The translations under genes were made by a program, and so were the position numbers. The notes under the pieces were generated by a model. It had not been told where the DNA came from and made no database searches. It worked only from the letters and a program-made list of their open reading frames with translations. Shown here one piece after another: positions 22,692 through 33,828 of a stretch of 64,000 nt of DNA. Positions within the stretch are counted from its first letter, which is position 1, and each line of letters begins with the position of its first letter. Source of the stretch: Puccinellia tenuiflora (taxonomy: Eukaryota; Streptophyta; Magnoliopsida; Poales; Poaceae); NCBI GenBank assembly GCA_012064385.1, contig QRDG01000527.1, forward strand, positions 1,998,349 to 2,062,348. The letters run 5' to 3'.

Positions 22692-25324
22692 ATTCTACCC
22701 CCCTTACAGGAATCTCATCCCGAGATTCTAGAGTAGAAGTCGAGAGGAGGAAAACATGACAACACGTATCCTCCACGGTTTTCTCGCTCTCACGATGATC
22801 TCCCTCGGTGCATAACTTGGAGCTAAGAAGCATGACGTGCCGTTGGAGCGGAAAGAACAGAAGATAGCTAAAGGTGATAGGCAAAAATGAACTTGCCCAA
22901 AACCATAAGCTATTGAGGAAAACTAGGAACGACTTGACCAAACAAGGTCGAGCCGAGGATAGGACAACCGATCACTTGTTCAAGGCCATGACAACACTTC
23001 ACACCACCATGAGGTGTAGCTCATAGAAACGTGAAGCACTGCGAGGAGAAATGACATCTTCTGGACTCCACGCCTTTGATACACAAGAGATTTCCATAAG
23101 ATTAAAGCTCGGGCCCTAACGGAACTGAAGGATTCACACACTGTCTGTGTGATGGGGAAAAGCTTTGGGTTCACCTAGGAGGGATAGATATAGCACTGCT
23201 CCACATTTTAGATAGAGAGGTGAAACCTGATAAACGAGCTATTGCCACGAGATAGATGGAGTAGGAGGATTGACCGAGGGACAATTAGTAACTCCGTTGT
23301 AAGGTTCTCCTTGAGGTTCTAGATATCGCACTCCGGCTTCGGAATAGCCTTCAATCAATCCTCAAGCGAAGATCGTACTTGAAGATAGAGAAAAGACCAT
23401 ATGGTTAACTCCTAGAATAAGTTACACATGATCCTCATGGATAGGAGTTTATTTTTAAGGATTGAAAGGATTTCGTCAATCGACCTTCCGGTGAGGTGTG
23501 TGAACCACCACATCGGACTTGTCGGGGTTTCAGGTAGGACTAGGTCATACTCTTGATAAACTCCAAGCATCATTTCTGCTTGAGATTCAGATTTGGTTAG
23601 GCGTGCGGATAATTCAGACTTGACCTGTCCGAGGAAGGAGCTTGCTAAAGTTAACCGATAAATAGGGTAACTAGACTCTCAAGCTCTAAGCTGCAATGTC
23701 AAGCTCCAGCACACGATCGAGAGTGGGAAACCATGGGGTCACGGTACGAGGAGAAAATTGGAACTAGCATGGACTCCAATCACTGAAGCACCACTGAATT
23801 CTGATTGGGAAACACTGGTAAGATGCTGAGATTTGACAAATCTTCTCTTATTTAGAACGAATCCGCCAGTGGCATACATGACGTATTTAGAGGACTGGAG
23901 GTAACAACCTACCATCTCAACAACAATCCGCACATGCATGACCAACTTGTGATTAAACCCGAGGAGACAAAGTGAACTTCACTCGGACCCCTGGCGACGT
24001 ATATCACTGATTGCGGGAGGAAACTTGCTTTTCAAGGGAAAAGACGGTCTTGGGAGTTTCAACATGAATCTAACTCGTTTACCGAAGGGGTGCACCTGAA
24101 CAAATCGACTTGGCAACACCGACAACTCAGCTTGATGATATGATTACCAGTCATGCTAAGAGTGCCACCAACATCTTTGGATTTCAAAACAATAACAATT
24201 GCTAAGAATATCCTATTACCACAACAATATACATCCTCAACATTCTCGAGCCCGGGTAGCTCGGAGGTAGATGGATAAGGAAGGGTAAGAGTATCACTTC
24301 ATCAAGTATGTCATGAGACTAAGCACGACCTCTTGATATAAAAGAGTATGACACTCCAAGGTGGAACGGAACAAAAGCTAGACAAGCTCTTACTCCGCGA
24401 GTTACAATACTTTGACCTGGTCTGAGACATGGACAAGGTACCGGAGTTTGTTTCTCCTGACATCCCGAAGTGGAATGCCTTAACGAATCACAAGAGTGAC
24501 TTACATCAGAACACCCCAATGCACGATAAAACTTGACTGTCAGCAGACAGATAGAGGGCAGACAACAGATTTAGATTAAGGAACGGGCTAACAACAATTT
24601 CAAGATATTGCAGAAGCCCTTGTTAGCAATCTTCCGACAACTAGTGCCGGAAGGGTTTCAGGATACGGGTGTTACCGGAGGAATCACAATTATTGATGGA
24701 AAAACTCGCTAAGAGCAATTCCGTCGTGCTTCAGATGGTTCCCTAACAGAAAGTCTAGCTAAAGCTAGCGACAGACAATTACGGCTGCAACCTCGAGCTT
24801 GAAGACTAACTTCTGTTTTGCCAACCTAATGTAGGGTTTGACAATCAACATCAGGGTTCAACGGAAAAGATCTTGGGTTAAAGATCATCTTCATGTACTG
24901 GGACTCACAATAGCATAATGCTCACAAGGGTGACAACCCACATGAATCATTACACCGGAGCCCTAGCACAATTCGGGACCTTCGGTTCAAGATCTTGGGC
25001 TGAAGCAAAGGAATATCTTGACGAACCACCATACTTCCTTTCTTCATGTTTTAGATTTGGCAGACGAGTAGAGATAACTAGTAACTAAAGGTAGAAACCC
25101 AACCCCGAGATCCTAAAGATTTAGAATTTCGCAGACGATCAGAAACACCGTTAAATCAAATAGAGGTAAGATGGCATCGAGATCAGAGTGAATTGGGTAA
25201 GAAGTAAAAAGAATCCTAAGAAGGTTTTCTCAACTCATTTTTAGGTTAAAAATAATTTTCAACTAGACTCGACATCGACCAATAGAAAGGGTTTCCTACA
25301 GGCAGTCCTGCTCTGATACCAACT
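22692..25324 (-). other. Non-coding interior of element B
   Basis: 2633 bp between the two LTRs. It opens (minus strand) with a tRNA-Met-type PBS at 25310-25321 and closes with a purine tract (minus-strand TAAGGGGGGTAGAAT) next to the 3' LTR. No frame exceeds about 85 codons, and none resembles gag, protease, RT, RNase H or integrase. It therefore supplies packaging and priming signals at most. Confidence 0.8.
25310..25321 (-). other. Primer binding site of element B
   Basis: The minus strand reads TGGTATCAGAGC three bases from the 5' LTR end. It is complementary to initiator tRNA-Met. Confidence 0.85.
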
Positions 25325-26696
25325 TGTAGCGCCCCGACCCCAGAACTATACAATGAAGCTTTGTGCAACCGGTCATGCTACACAATCGAAGGTTACTGGG
25401 TTTACCAATCCCAGGCCAAAACCTTTGGCAGGCGTGCTCGGAATGGATCATCGGCACGCAACACTTCGATCATGCCATAAGCTCTGACATAGCTATCATG
25501 TATAGTAGAGAGATCAAGACTTGTGGAACAACTGGCACAATCACAGACTCTACGACACAAAGATTCATATAGCAACTCATATATGAGAAAGATACAAATA
25601 TTACACACAAAAGGTCACAGACCCAACAATTCATCATGCGGAAACGAGGTAGTGTTGTCTAGTACAACAAGATCCAAATATAGGGCCTAAGAGGCCTACA
25701 AATAAACAAACCCAGCCAGCTTGTTCCACGGTCCCAAGCTGCCACCTGGGAACCCCAAACTACTCGTCGACGTCCACGAAGAACCCACCTGTGTGCTCGG
25801 TTTCGTCCTCCTCTGAAACAAAGTAATAAAGGCAGCAAAGAGAGACTGAGTACGACGTACTCGCAAGTTTAGTAGGGAAATATAGGCCCAATGATGACGG
25901 AGGCTCTAGAGCTGTATAGTAGCTATTTTGCATAAAGCTAGATTTTCTTTTTAAAAGATGTAAAAGACCCATGGCATCGACTACTCAGAATATTTTCTGA
26001 AAAAGGGATAAGAGAGTAACATTTTCCTTCGGTTCTCATCGAACCAAATAGTATCAAGAATCCACCTCTCATTCCACCAAGGCACTCCCTCGAATCACCC
26101 TTGAGGAAATGAACCTTTTAAACACACGTTGAGTTGCAACCTTTAGCTGCCAAATTTTAATTCATTAGGTTATACTTTTCTATGAGCTAATCCGCCTTTC
26201 CCAAGATTTGTCCATAACCGTGGACACGGATTTTCGAAAAGATTTTCCCTGCAGGGGTGTACTAATTTACCCATCGGTACCGTCCGGCTCACCTGATTGG
26301 CCCTCTTCCGGGGAAGGCCGGCGAGTGGGCGCGGTTAGACCTTTACATTGCATGAGGCTTACTCAAGGACCATCAGTGTGCGGAAGGACAGGTTCAGCGC
26401 CTCCAACGCCCTGCCCCGCGGCCACGTCCTAAACACCACCGTCCTCATCGTTTCTTTTTCCACCCACACACTCACACGCAAATGGAAATAGCAAACTAGA
26501 GGACCCTTGACAAGCCCCTCACAACTTATTCGGTCACAGGGGATTCCATATGTCCCCTCCTTTGGAAGCACGCTCGGTTCTTGGTTCTAGCTAAAAGCAC
26601 TCTCAGCCTAGGCGGCAAGAATGAGGCAAAACACCATCCCCGGATGGCAACTCATCCAGGCCTTTAAACAATTTAATTAAGTACACTAGCATCCTT
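25325..26696 (-). repeat. 5' LTR of element B, segment 1
   Basis: Collinear with 18842-20212 of the 3' LTR, with scattered substitutions. It contains the short acidic-tail frame at 25760-25972. It ends at TCCTT where element E is inserted; the remainder is at 47416-49661. Confidence 0.9.
26210..26273 (-). other. Triple-palindrome LTR module, B 5' LTR copy
   Basis: GTCCATAACCGTGGAC, then TTTTCGAAAA (inner ten bases intact), then CCCTGCAGGG, then TGTACTAATTTACCCA. Less decayed than the 3' LTR copy. Confidence 0.6.
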
Positions 26697-29600
26697 TGTA
26701 AGCCCCACTTAGCGGAAATAAACATTTCGCCAAGTAGAACCACAATTGGATTACATCACATGCACAAGTACGACACAAAAAGATAAATAACCATAGTTCG
26801 AAATACTTTTATTACATCACAGGGGATCATACGTCCCGAATACAGCGGAAGCAATCACTCGTCTGAGTACAGACTACATCAAAGGCCAAAGGCCGGAAAA
26901 TAAAAGAGGGGACCCGCCCACAGTGGTCTCAGGCTGCCGCCTAGGATCTTGATCTACTCGTCGTAGTCAGCGTCGAACTCTACGTAGTAGCCACCATCTG
27001 GATCATCGAACTCTGCTGTCGCTCCTGCATCGGTGAAAACACGGGCACCGTACACCCGATGGTATGAGTACGGGGGTACTCAGCAAGTCTTACGCACAAG
27101 AGGAAAAGAAGGTACGATGCACATGCATTGGGGGTTGAAAAGGGGCTATATGTGGACTTGCAGCAGCAGCACCTAACAACTACAGAAGACACGCTACAAC
27201 TTGCGTCTAATTAGAATAAGGAAAGAGAGCGCTTGCGCTACTAGGCTAACCTACTCACCAAGCAATACCCGTCCTGAGACAACTCCATCATATCATATAC
27301 ACACGAGGAAGAAGTCCGGACACTCACACATTGATCAAATTTTAGCAGGTTAAATATGGCTATTTACTTGTCAATTTAGCTATTCATGATATACGGTGAT
27401 GTCTATGATCTTTTTAGCCAGCACATTACCCAAGTCGTCCATAACCGTGGACTCGGCTTTTCGAAAAGATTTAACCCTCAGGGGTGCCCAAATGTAACCA
27501 TACACGTTCGATCAACCACTTGCCACAGAGGCATTTAGGTATCTCAACACGACCTTCCCCATCACTACTACATTGGATAGAGACCCACCTATCTGAGATT
27601 GATCCACGTCGGGAGCCCGACCGAAACTCCTTTGCAGGCCCAAAAGTTGCGAGAACGGCTTCGGGAGGATAACACTTATACGATTCCTCCTCCTTCCACA
27701 CTTGATAAACGAACGCTCCGCACCTATATGCGTCACTCATTCTCATCATGCTTCTTCTGTAATATGCTCCAAATGGTAAACACCCGAACTAATTGTGGTT
27801 CCCTAACCAATATAGCAGATCCGGTACTGAGTTGCGGGGGGGTCCATAAGTCTTCCCACGTGTGGGTAGGGCGCTCATTCTTGGATAAGCGGAAAAGAAC
27901 GGTTTTTCCTAGGCGACACTAGCAGAAGAAAACACCATAACTGGCCTTCCGCCGGTGCCTTATCTTTAATATAATAAAGTGATTCCCACATAGCAAGTCT
28001 TCATTTATTAAGATATACCAGCTAAACATGTGATACACCACAAACAATTCCTAAGCATACTAGTAAAAACTAACTGGAAACAAGCATAGGATATAGGAAG
28101 CCATATCAGGTATAACTGGACTTCTATCAGGCTATGCAATTCTAATAGGAATCGTCAGACACAACAGAACGGAAGTCCTAAAGCATGCAAGATAGGAATA
28201 GGCATCACATGAGAAAGTTGGGGAGGGGATGCTTGCCTGTTGGCTCAGTAGCCTGGTACTGGGCTAGATCCTCGGAGGTGTCGGGGTACTCGGCAACGTC
28301 ATCGTCTACGGATGACCCCAAACATAACAAAAGGCAAATCATTACAAATGCAAGCAAGCAAGGGTGATGACATGATCAATTTTAAATATACAGCAATTAA
28401 AGTGCTATACATTTTATTAGGCAAGTTAAATTAGGATTTAGCAATTTAATAAACAATTAATGCATTTTTGGCACTTTTATTAGCTCAATTAATTGAAATT
28501 CTAAATTACCCAAAAGTTAATTATTTAATTCATGCATGCAAAATTAGATTCAAACAGATTGCATTTTTTGCTTTAATTCGATATAAAATTCATAAATTTT
28601 GGAATTGTAGAACAAAAGTTATGAATTTTTCAAGATTAATTAATTAGCAAAAGATTTATTTATTTTAGCCATTTAAATTAATTCCAAAAATTAAACAAAT
28701 TTTATATTTGAACAGATTACATTTTTCAGATTTCAAAACATATTTTTATTATAATTTTTGAATTCGAGAAGGCCAAAAATTAAAAGATTCAAAAACATGA
28801 CAAAAACTTATGGCAGGGACCTAATTGTAAAAGATTTTCAAAAACTGGGGATTTATGCAAAAACGTCAGATCTGGATCTGAGATTTATATTTGCACCGGA
28901 GTGAGATCTACACATTAGTATGACATGTGGGTCCAGGGGACCCACCTGTCAGTGACCAGAGAGAGAAAAAGGGGGGTTTTATTGGGCCGAACCCAGGAGT
29001 CGAACTCGGGATCGTTCGGGGCGGCAAGGAACAGAGACCAGTTGGGCTAGCATTCGGATCTTGTACAGAAGGGGGTTCGACGGCCTAAGAGGTGTGACTG
29101 TGCTGCAAACTAAACTTAACTGAAGAAAAAGCAGGCTTTGCACGCTGACGGCGACAGGAAACAGGCGGCGTCCCGGTGACTGGCGACGACCCAGATCAGG
29201 CGGCGCTGCGTGCGTTGGGTGTGGTGTGCATGTGTGGTGCAGTGAAGGAGTCGTGCACGAGCGTGCGCGGCAGGAGCAGCACGAGCTCGTGCTTGTGCTC
29301 GTCGGTGACCTACGACTACCGGCGGTGCTGCACGAAGGCAGGCACCCAGAGCAGGGGGAATAGGGAGAGGGAAGATGCCCGGTGGCGGTGATGCTCACCC
29401 TAGGCCGGAGAAGAGCAGATTGGGCCGAGATGGACGTCGATCGCGAGCAACCGAAGAGGAAGAGGGAGAAGTAGCCGTCGGCCGTAGTCATCGTAGGGGA
29501 GGAAGAGGATGTAGGGAAGCAGGCCTTGGTGTACTCGTACGGCTTCCGCTCCTGCTCCAGCGTGTAGTCGTCGTCGACATGCTCCTCTACTCCGGCATGA

Positions 29601-30301
29601 GCTCCATGGCGTCGATCTCCTCCGGCTAGTTTTGGTGTGGCTCGGGAAGATGGAGAAAGGCGGAGGGAGAAGGGAAGGAAAAAGGAGGCGGCAGCGGAGA
29701 GGGAAGAGGTCTAGGGTTTGGGGGAAGGCAGCAGCTGGGGCTGGTGTCTTATAGGAGGAGCCGGTAGCGCGGTGGCGACGGAAAAGCGCCGAGGGGCGCT
29801 GGCGCAGCGACGTACGTGAGAGAGGGTGCGGGGAGGAAGACAAAAGGCAAAAGGCCAGCTGGGCTGGGCTGCTTGCTGGACCAAGAAGGAGAGGATAAGA
29901 GAGGAAGGAGCTGGGTTTCGGCCCAGCTCTGTTTTTCCAGATTTTTTTTTGTTTTCTGCCTTCTTTTTCTTTTAACAGAATTTGAGAAAAGGAGAAAAGA
30001 AAAACAGAATAAAACTTAGGGTTTTTGTGTTTATTTCTAAAATAGATTATGTGTTAATTTGCAAGAACCAAATAACATTTTTCTTTTGCTTTGTCCAAAA
30101 AAAATTTGGTTTTAATTTATTTGTTTTGCAATTTTAGAATTAGGGTTTGCATGTGATAACACAAAAAATCACAATTTATTTTTGTTTGTTTTATTTTATT
30201 TTTGCACAAACCACAAATGCAACCACTAAGATGATGTCATGCTGATGCAATAATTAAAACAAACGTGGAAAGTGAAAGGGGATTACTTTTGGGATGTTAC
30301 A
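26697..30301 (-). repeat. 3' LTR of element E
   Basis: 3605 bp, repeated from 31004 onward in pieces. On the minus strand it carries an acidic tail frame (EFDDPDGGYYVEFDADYDE, stop at 26954-26956) preceded by GATGCAG, a TGAGTAC-CCCC-GTACTCA hairpin, and the palindrome module (27437-27499). The ORFs at 28979-29843 overlap on opposite frames in a GC-rich block and are not supported as genes. Confidence 0.9.
27437..27499 (-). other. Triple-palindrome LTR module, E 3' LTR copy
   Basis: GTCCATAACCGTGGAC, TCGG, CTTTTCGAAAAG (perfect, 27457-27468), then CCCTCAGGGG, where the central G of the third palindrome is lost. Confidence 0.6.
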
Positions 30302-31003
30302 ACTCGCCACCCCTCAAAGGAATCGCGCCTCGAGATTCCAAGAAAGAAGGGAAAAAGGTCAAGATACTCGGATCGAAGATGGTCTTCATGTCCAAGATCA
30401 TGAGATTGTTGCAATAGGTTTTTGTAAGGTTGTTTGGAGGTCGGAGAAGTGCCTGGTTGAAGGTCGATGAAAAAAATTCAACAGCTCTGTCAGGTGGCAT
30501 ACCTGGGAGCTCCTCCGGGAAAACATCAAGAAAGTTGCCGACCATTGGAACAACTTGATTGGTTGGAGAGGGTCGACAATTGGAGTAAAGAGGTGGACAG
30601 AAGGGACAAAAGTTGACTATGCACCGGTTCAAAAGGAGCACAAATTAGCATAAAACTAATAAGTGTGTGAAGGGTAGTGGAATTGCAGATGCAAGAAAGG
30701 TTCGACACAAAGGCGAAATGACCGAAGCAACATTTATTTTCACCATAGCATAGCTCCAACCTAAGGAACTACGAAAAAACCCCGAACACGTGAAACCCTA
30801 TTTTGAAATTTTAGGAAAGAACAGAGAAATTTTGTTTCACTTCCTTACCGGAAAAGAGGGAGGATTGGTGGGGAAAGAAGTAAAGAGAACAGAGTTCCTA
30901 CTCTCGCGTATAATTTTCCTGAATAGCTACTAAAATAATTTCTAGACTCAACTGCGACCAGTAGAAAAGGCTCCTAAAGGCGGTCCATGCTCTGATACTA
31001 ATT
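30302..31003 (-). pseudogene. Remnant interior of element E with pol scrap, PBS and polypurine end
   Basis: 702 bp in total. At about 30460-30545 (minus) it encodes LDVFPEELPGMPPDRAVEF, the conserved linker just before reverse transcriptase in chromovirus-type gypsy polyproteins. Nothing else of gag or pol remains. The minus strand next to the 5' LTR carries a PBS with one substitution (TAGTATCAGAGC, 30989-31000). A polypurine-like tract lies next to the 3' LTR. Ends preserved, middle removed. Confidence 0.8.
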
Positions 31004-32829
31004 TGTAAGCCCCACTTAGCGGAAATAAACATTTCGCCAAGTAGAACCACAATTGGATTACATCACATGCACAAGTACGACACAAAAAGATAAATAACCA
31101 TAGTTCGAAATACTTTTATTACATCACAGGGGATCATACGTCCCGAATACAACGGAAGCAATCACTCGTCTGAGTACAGACTACATCAAAGGCCAAAGGC
31201 CGGAAAATAAAAGAGGGGACCCGCCCACGGTGGTCTCAGGCTGCCGCCTAGGATCTCTATCTACTCGTCGTAGTCAGCGTCGAACTCTACGTAGTAGCCA
31301 CCATCTGGATCGTCGAACTCTGCTGTCGCTCCTGCATCGGTGAAAACACGGGCACCGGACACCCGATGGTATGAGTACGAGGGTACTCAGCAAGTCTTAC
31401 GCACAAGAGGAAAAGAAGGTACGATGCACATGCATTGGGGGTTGAAAAGGGGCTGTATGTGGACTTGCAGCAGCAGCACCTAACATATACGGAAGACACG
31501 CTACAACTTGCGTCTAATTATAATAAGGAAAGAGAGCGCTTGCGCTACTGGGCTAACCTACTCACCAAAGAAATACCCGTCCTGAGACAACTCCATCATA
31601 TCATATACCCACGAGGAAGAAGTCCAGACACTCACACGTTGATCAAATTTTAGCAGGTTATTATTTCAATATGGCTATTTACTAGTCAATTTAGCTATTC
31701 ATGATATACGGTGATGTCTATGATCTTTTTAGCCAGCACATTACCCAAGTCGTCCATAACCGCGGACTCGGCTTTTCGAAAAGATTTAACCCTGCAGGGG
31801 TGCCCAAATGTAACCATACACGTTCGATCAACCACTTGCCACAGAGGCATTTAGGTATCTCAACACGACCTTCCCCATCACTACTACATTGGATAGAGAG
31901 CCACCTATCTGAGACTGATCCACGTCGGGAGCCCGGCCTAAACTCCTTTGCGGGCCCAAAAGTTGCGAGAACGGCTTCGGGAGGATAACACTCATACGAT
32001 TGCTCCTCCTTCCACACTCGATAAACGAACGCTCCGCACCTATATGCGTCACTCATCCTCATCATGCTTCTTCTGTGATATGCTCCAAATGGTAAACACC
32101 CGAACTAATTGTGGCTCCCTAACCAATATAGCAGATCCAGTACTGAGTTGCGGGGGGTTCCATAAGTCTTCCCACGTGTGGGTAGGGCGCTCATTCTTGG
32201 ATAAGCGGAAAAGAACGTTTTTCCTAGGCGACACTAGCAGAACAAAACACCATAACTGGCCTTCCGCTGGTGCCTTATCTTTAATATAATAAAGTGATTC
32301 CCACATAGCAAGTCTTCATTTATTAAGATATACCAGCTAAACATGTGATAGACCACAAACAACTCGTAAGCATACTAGTAAAAAGTAACTGGAAACAAGC
32401 ATAGGATATAGGCAGGCATATCAGGTATAACTGGACTTCTATCAGGCTATGCAATTCTAATAGGAATCGTAAGACACAACAGAACGGAAGTCCTAAAGTA
32501 TGCAAGATAGGAATAGGCATCACATGAGAAATTTGGGGAGGGGCTGCTTGCCTGTTGGCTCAGTAGCCTGGTACTGGGCTAGATCCTCGGAGGTGTCGGG
32601 GTACTCGGCAACGTCGTCGTCTACGGATGACCCCAAACATAACAAAAGGCAAATCATTAAAAATGCAAGCAAGCAAGGGTGATGACATGATCAATTTTAA
32701 ATATACAGCAATTAAAGTGCTATACATTTTATTAGGCAAGTTAAATTAGGATTTAGCAATTTAATAAACAATTAATGCATTTTTGGCACTTTTATTAGCT
32801 CAATTAATTGAAATTCTAAATTACCCGAA
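31004..32829 (-). repeat. 5' LTR of element E, segment 1
   Basis: Collinear with 26697-28520 of the 3' LTR. It ends in the CCGAA duplication (32825-32829) at the insertion of F, and includes the acidic frame with stop at 31261-31263. Confidence 0.9.
31752..31815 (-). other. Triple-palindrome LTR module, E 5' LTR copy
   Basis: GTCCATAACCGCGGAC, CTTTTCGAAAAG (perfect) and CCCTGCAGGG (perfect), then a GTGCCCAAATGTA tail that differs from the other families. Confidence 0.6.
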
Positions 32830-33337
32830 TGTCGTGGTATTGTCGAATCTAGCCGCGGCAGGGGTGCCATCGAGCTAGGTAGAGAGAGGGGTTTTGGAGA
32901 CGTGGGGTGTTCCGGCAACATAGACACGAGTTTACCCAGCTTCGGATCTCACGTCGGTGGCGAGATCCTACGTGCTGCTATAATTCACTATAAGGCAATA
33001 TCGCCGAGTTACAGTGGATTGGGATTGAGAGCGTATGTGCCCTAAGGCATCCCAGGGGCCGGCTTATAAAGTCGTCCAGACCCTGGGCTTACAGGAGGAA
33101 ACCTAACCGACTAAACAGAGTCCTACTCTAATCCGGCTTGGGCCCTGCCTTGTGGGCTAAGTCTTCCGCAATGCAGGCCGGCTTCTGGAACCTTCCCTTA
33201 GCCGGATGGGCCTCCTGTGCTTCATCATACTGGGCCGCCTGGTTAAGCCGGATTCGGCTTTCCACCACTATGGGCCACCCTGGTATGCTGGCTTTTAGTC
33301 TTCTCTGTGAGGACACCTGTTCGGCATAACCCCAACA
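32830..33337 (-). repeat. 3' LTR of element F
   Basis: 508 bp, TGTCGTGG...CCCAACA on the plus strand. It matches 40416-40923 at equal length with 11 substitutions and no gaps. Confidence 0.92.
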
Positions 33338-33828
33338 GTAGCCCCCGGAAAGCTTCAAGTACTTCAGCGACTGGCTTTAATCTTCCGGCATTATGCTGTC
33401 CGGGAAATTCATAATCCGTCTTCAGCCTTGGAGCTTTCCCAAAAACCTGCAATCATGCCGAATAGCTTTGTCGATTTAGTTGTGCCGGCTTTATGTGCCG
33501 GAAAGCACTTTGGACAAGTAACGACACGCGTCCGCCGATTTGACGGCTACGTCAGACCCATCAGTGTGAGTGGAGGAGCATCTTTGAATGCGGGGCTAGT
33601 TTCCATTTTTCCCGCGCTGGAACCGAGGCGTCGGAGGGAAGGAAACAACTCCAACGGCTTGATCCCGTGACGCGTGGTGAAAAATCCGGCTCCTGACCGT
33701 TGCACAAATCTTGGCGTACCACTATAAAGGGAGATCCCCTCGTCTTCATCGTGACACCAGGACATTTGCAACCCTAGCTCGAAAATCCTCCAGATCTCAT
33801 CTCTTCCTCCGATTCTTCCACGAGCTCC

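Noticed and set aside
28979..29843. Two long minus-strand frames and overlapping plus-strand frames
   Set aside because: All in the E LTR GC-rich block; the other copy (41504-41818) shows only partial frames.
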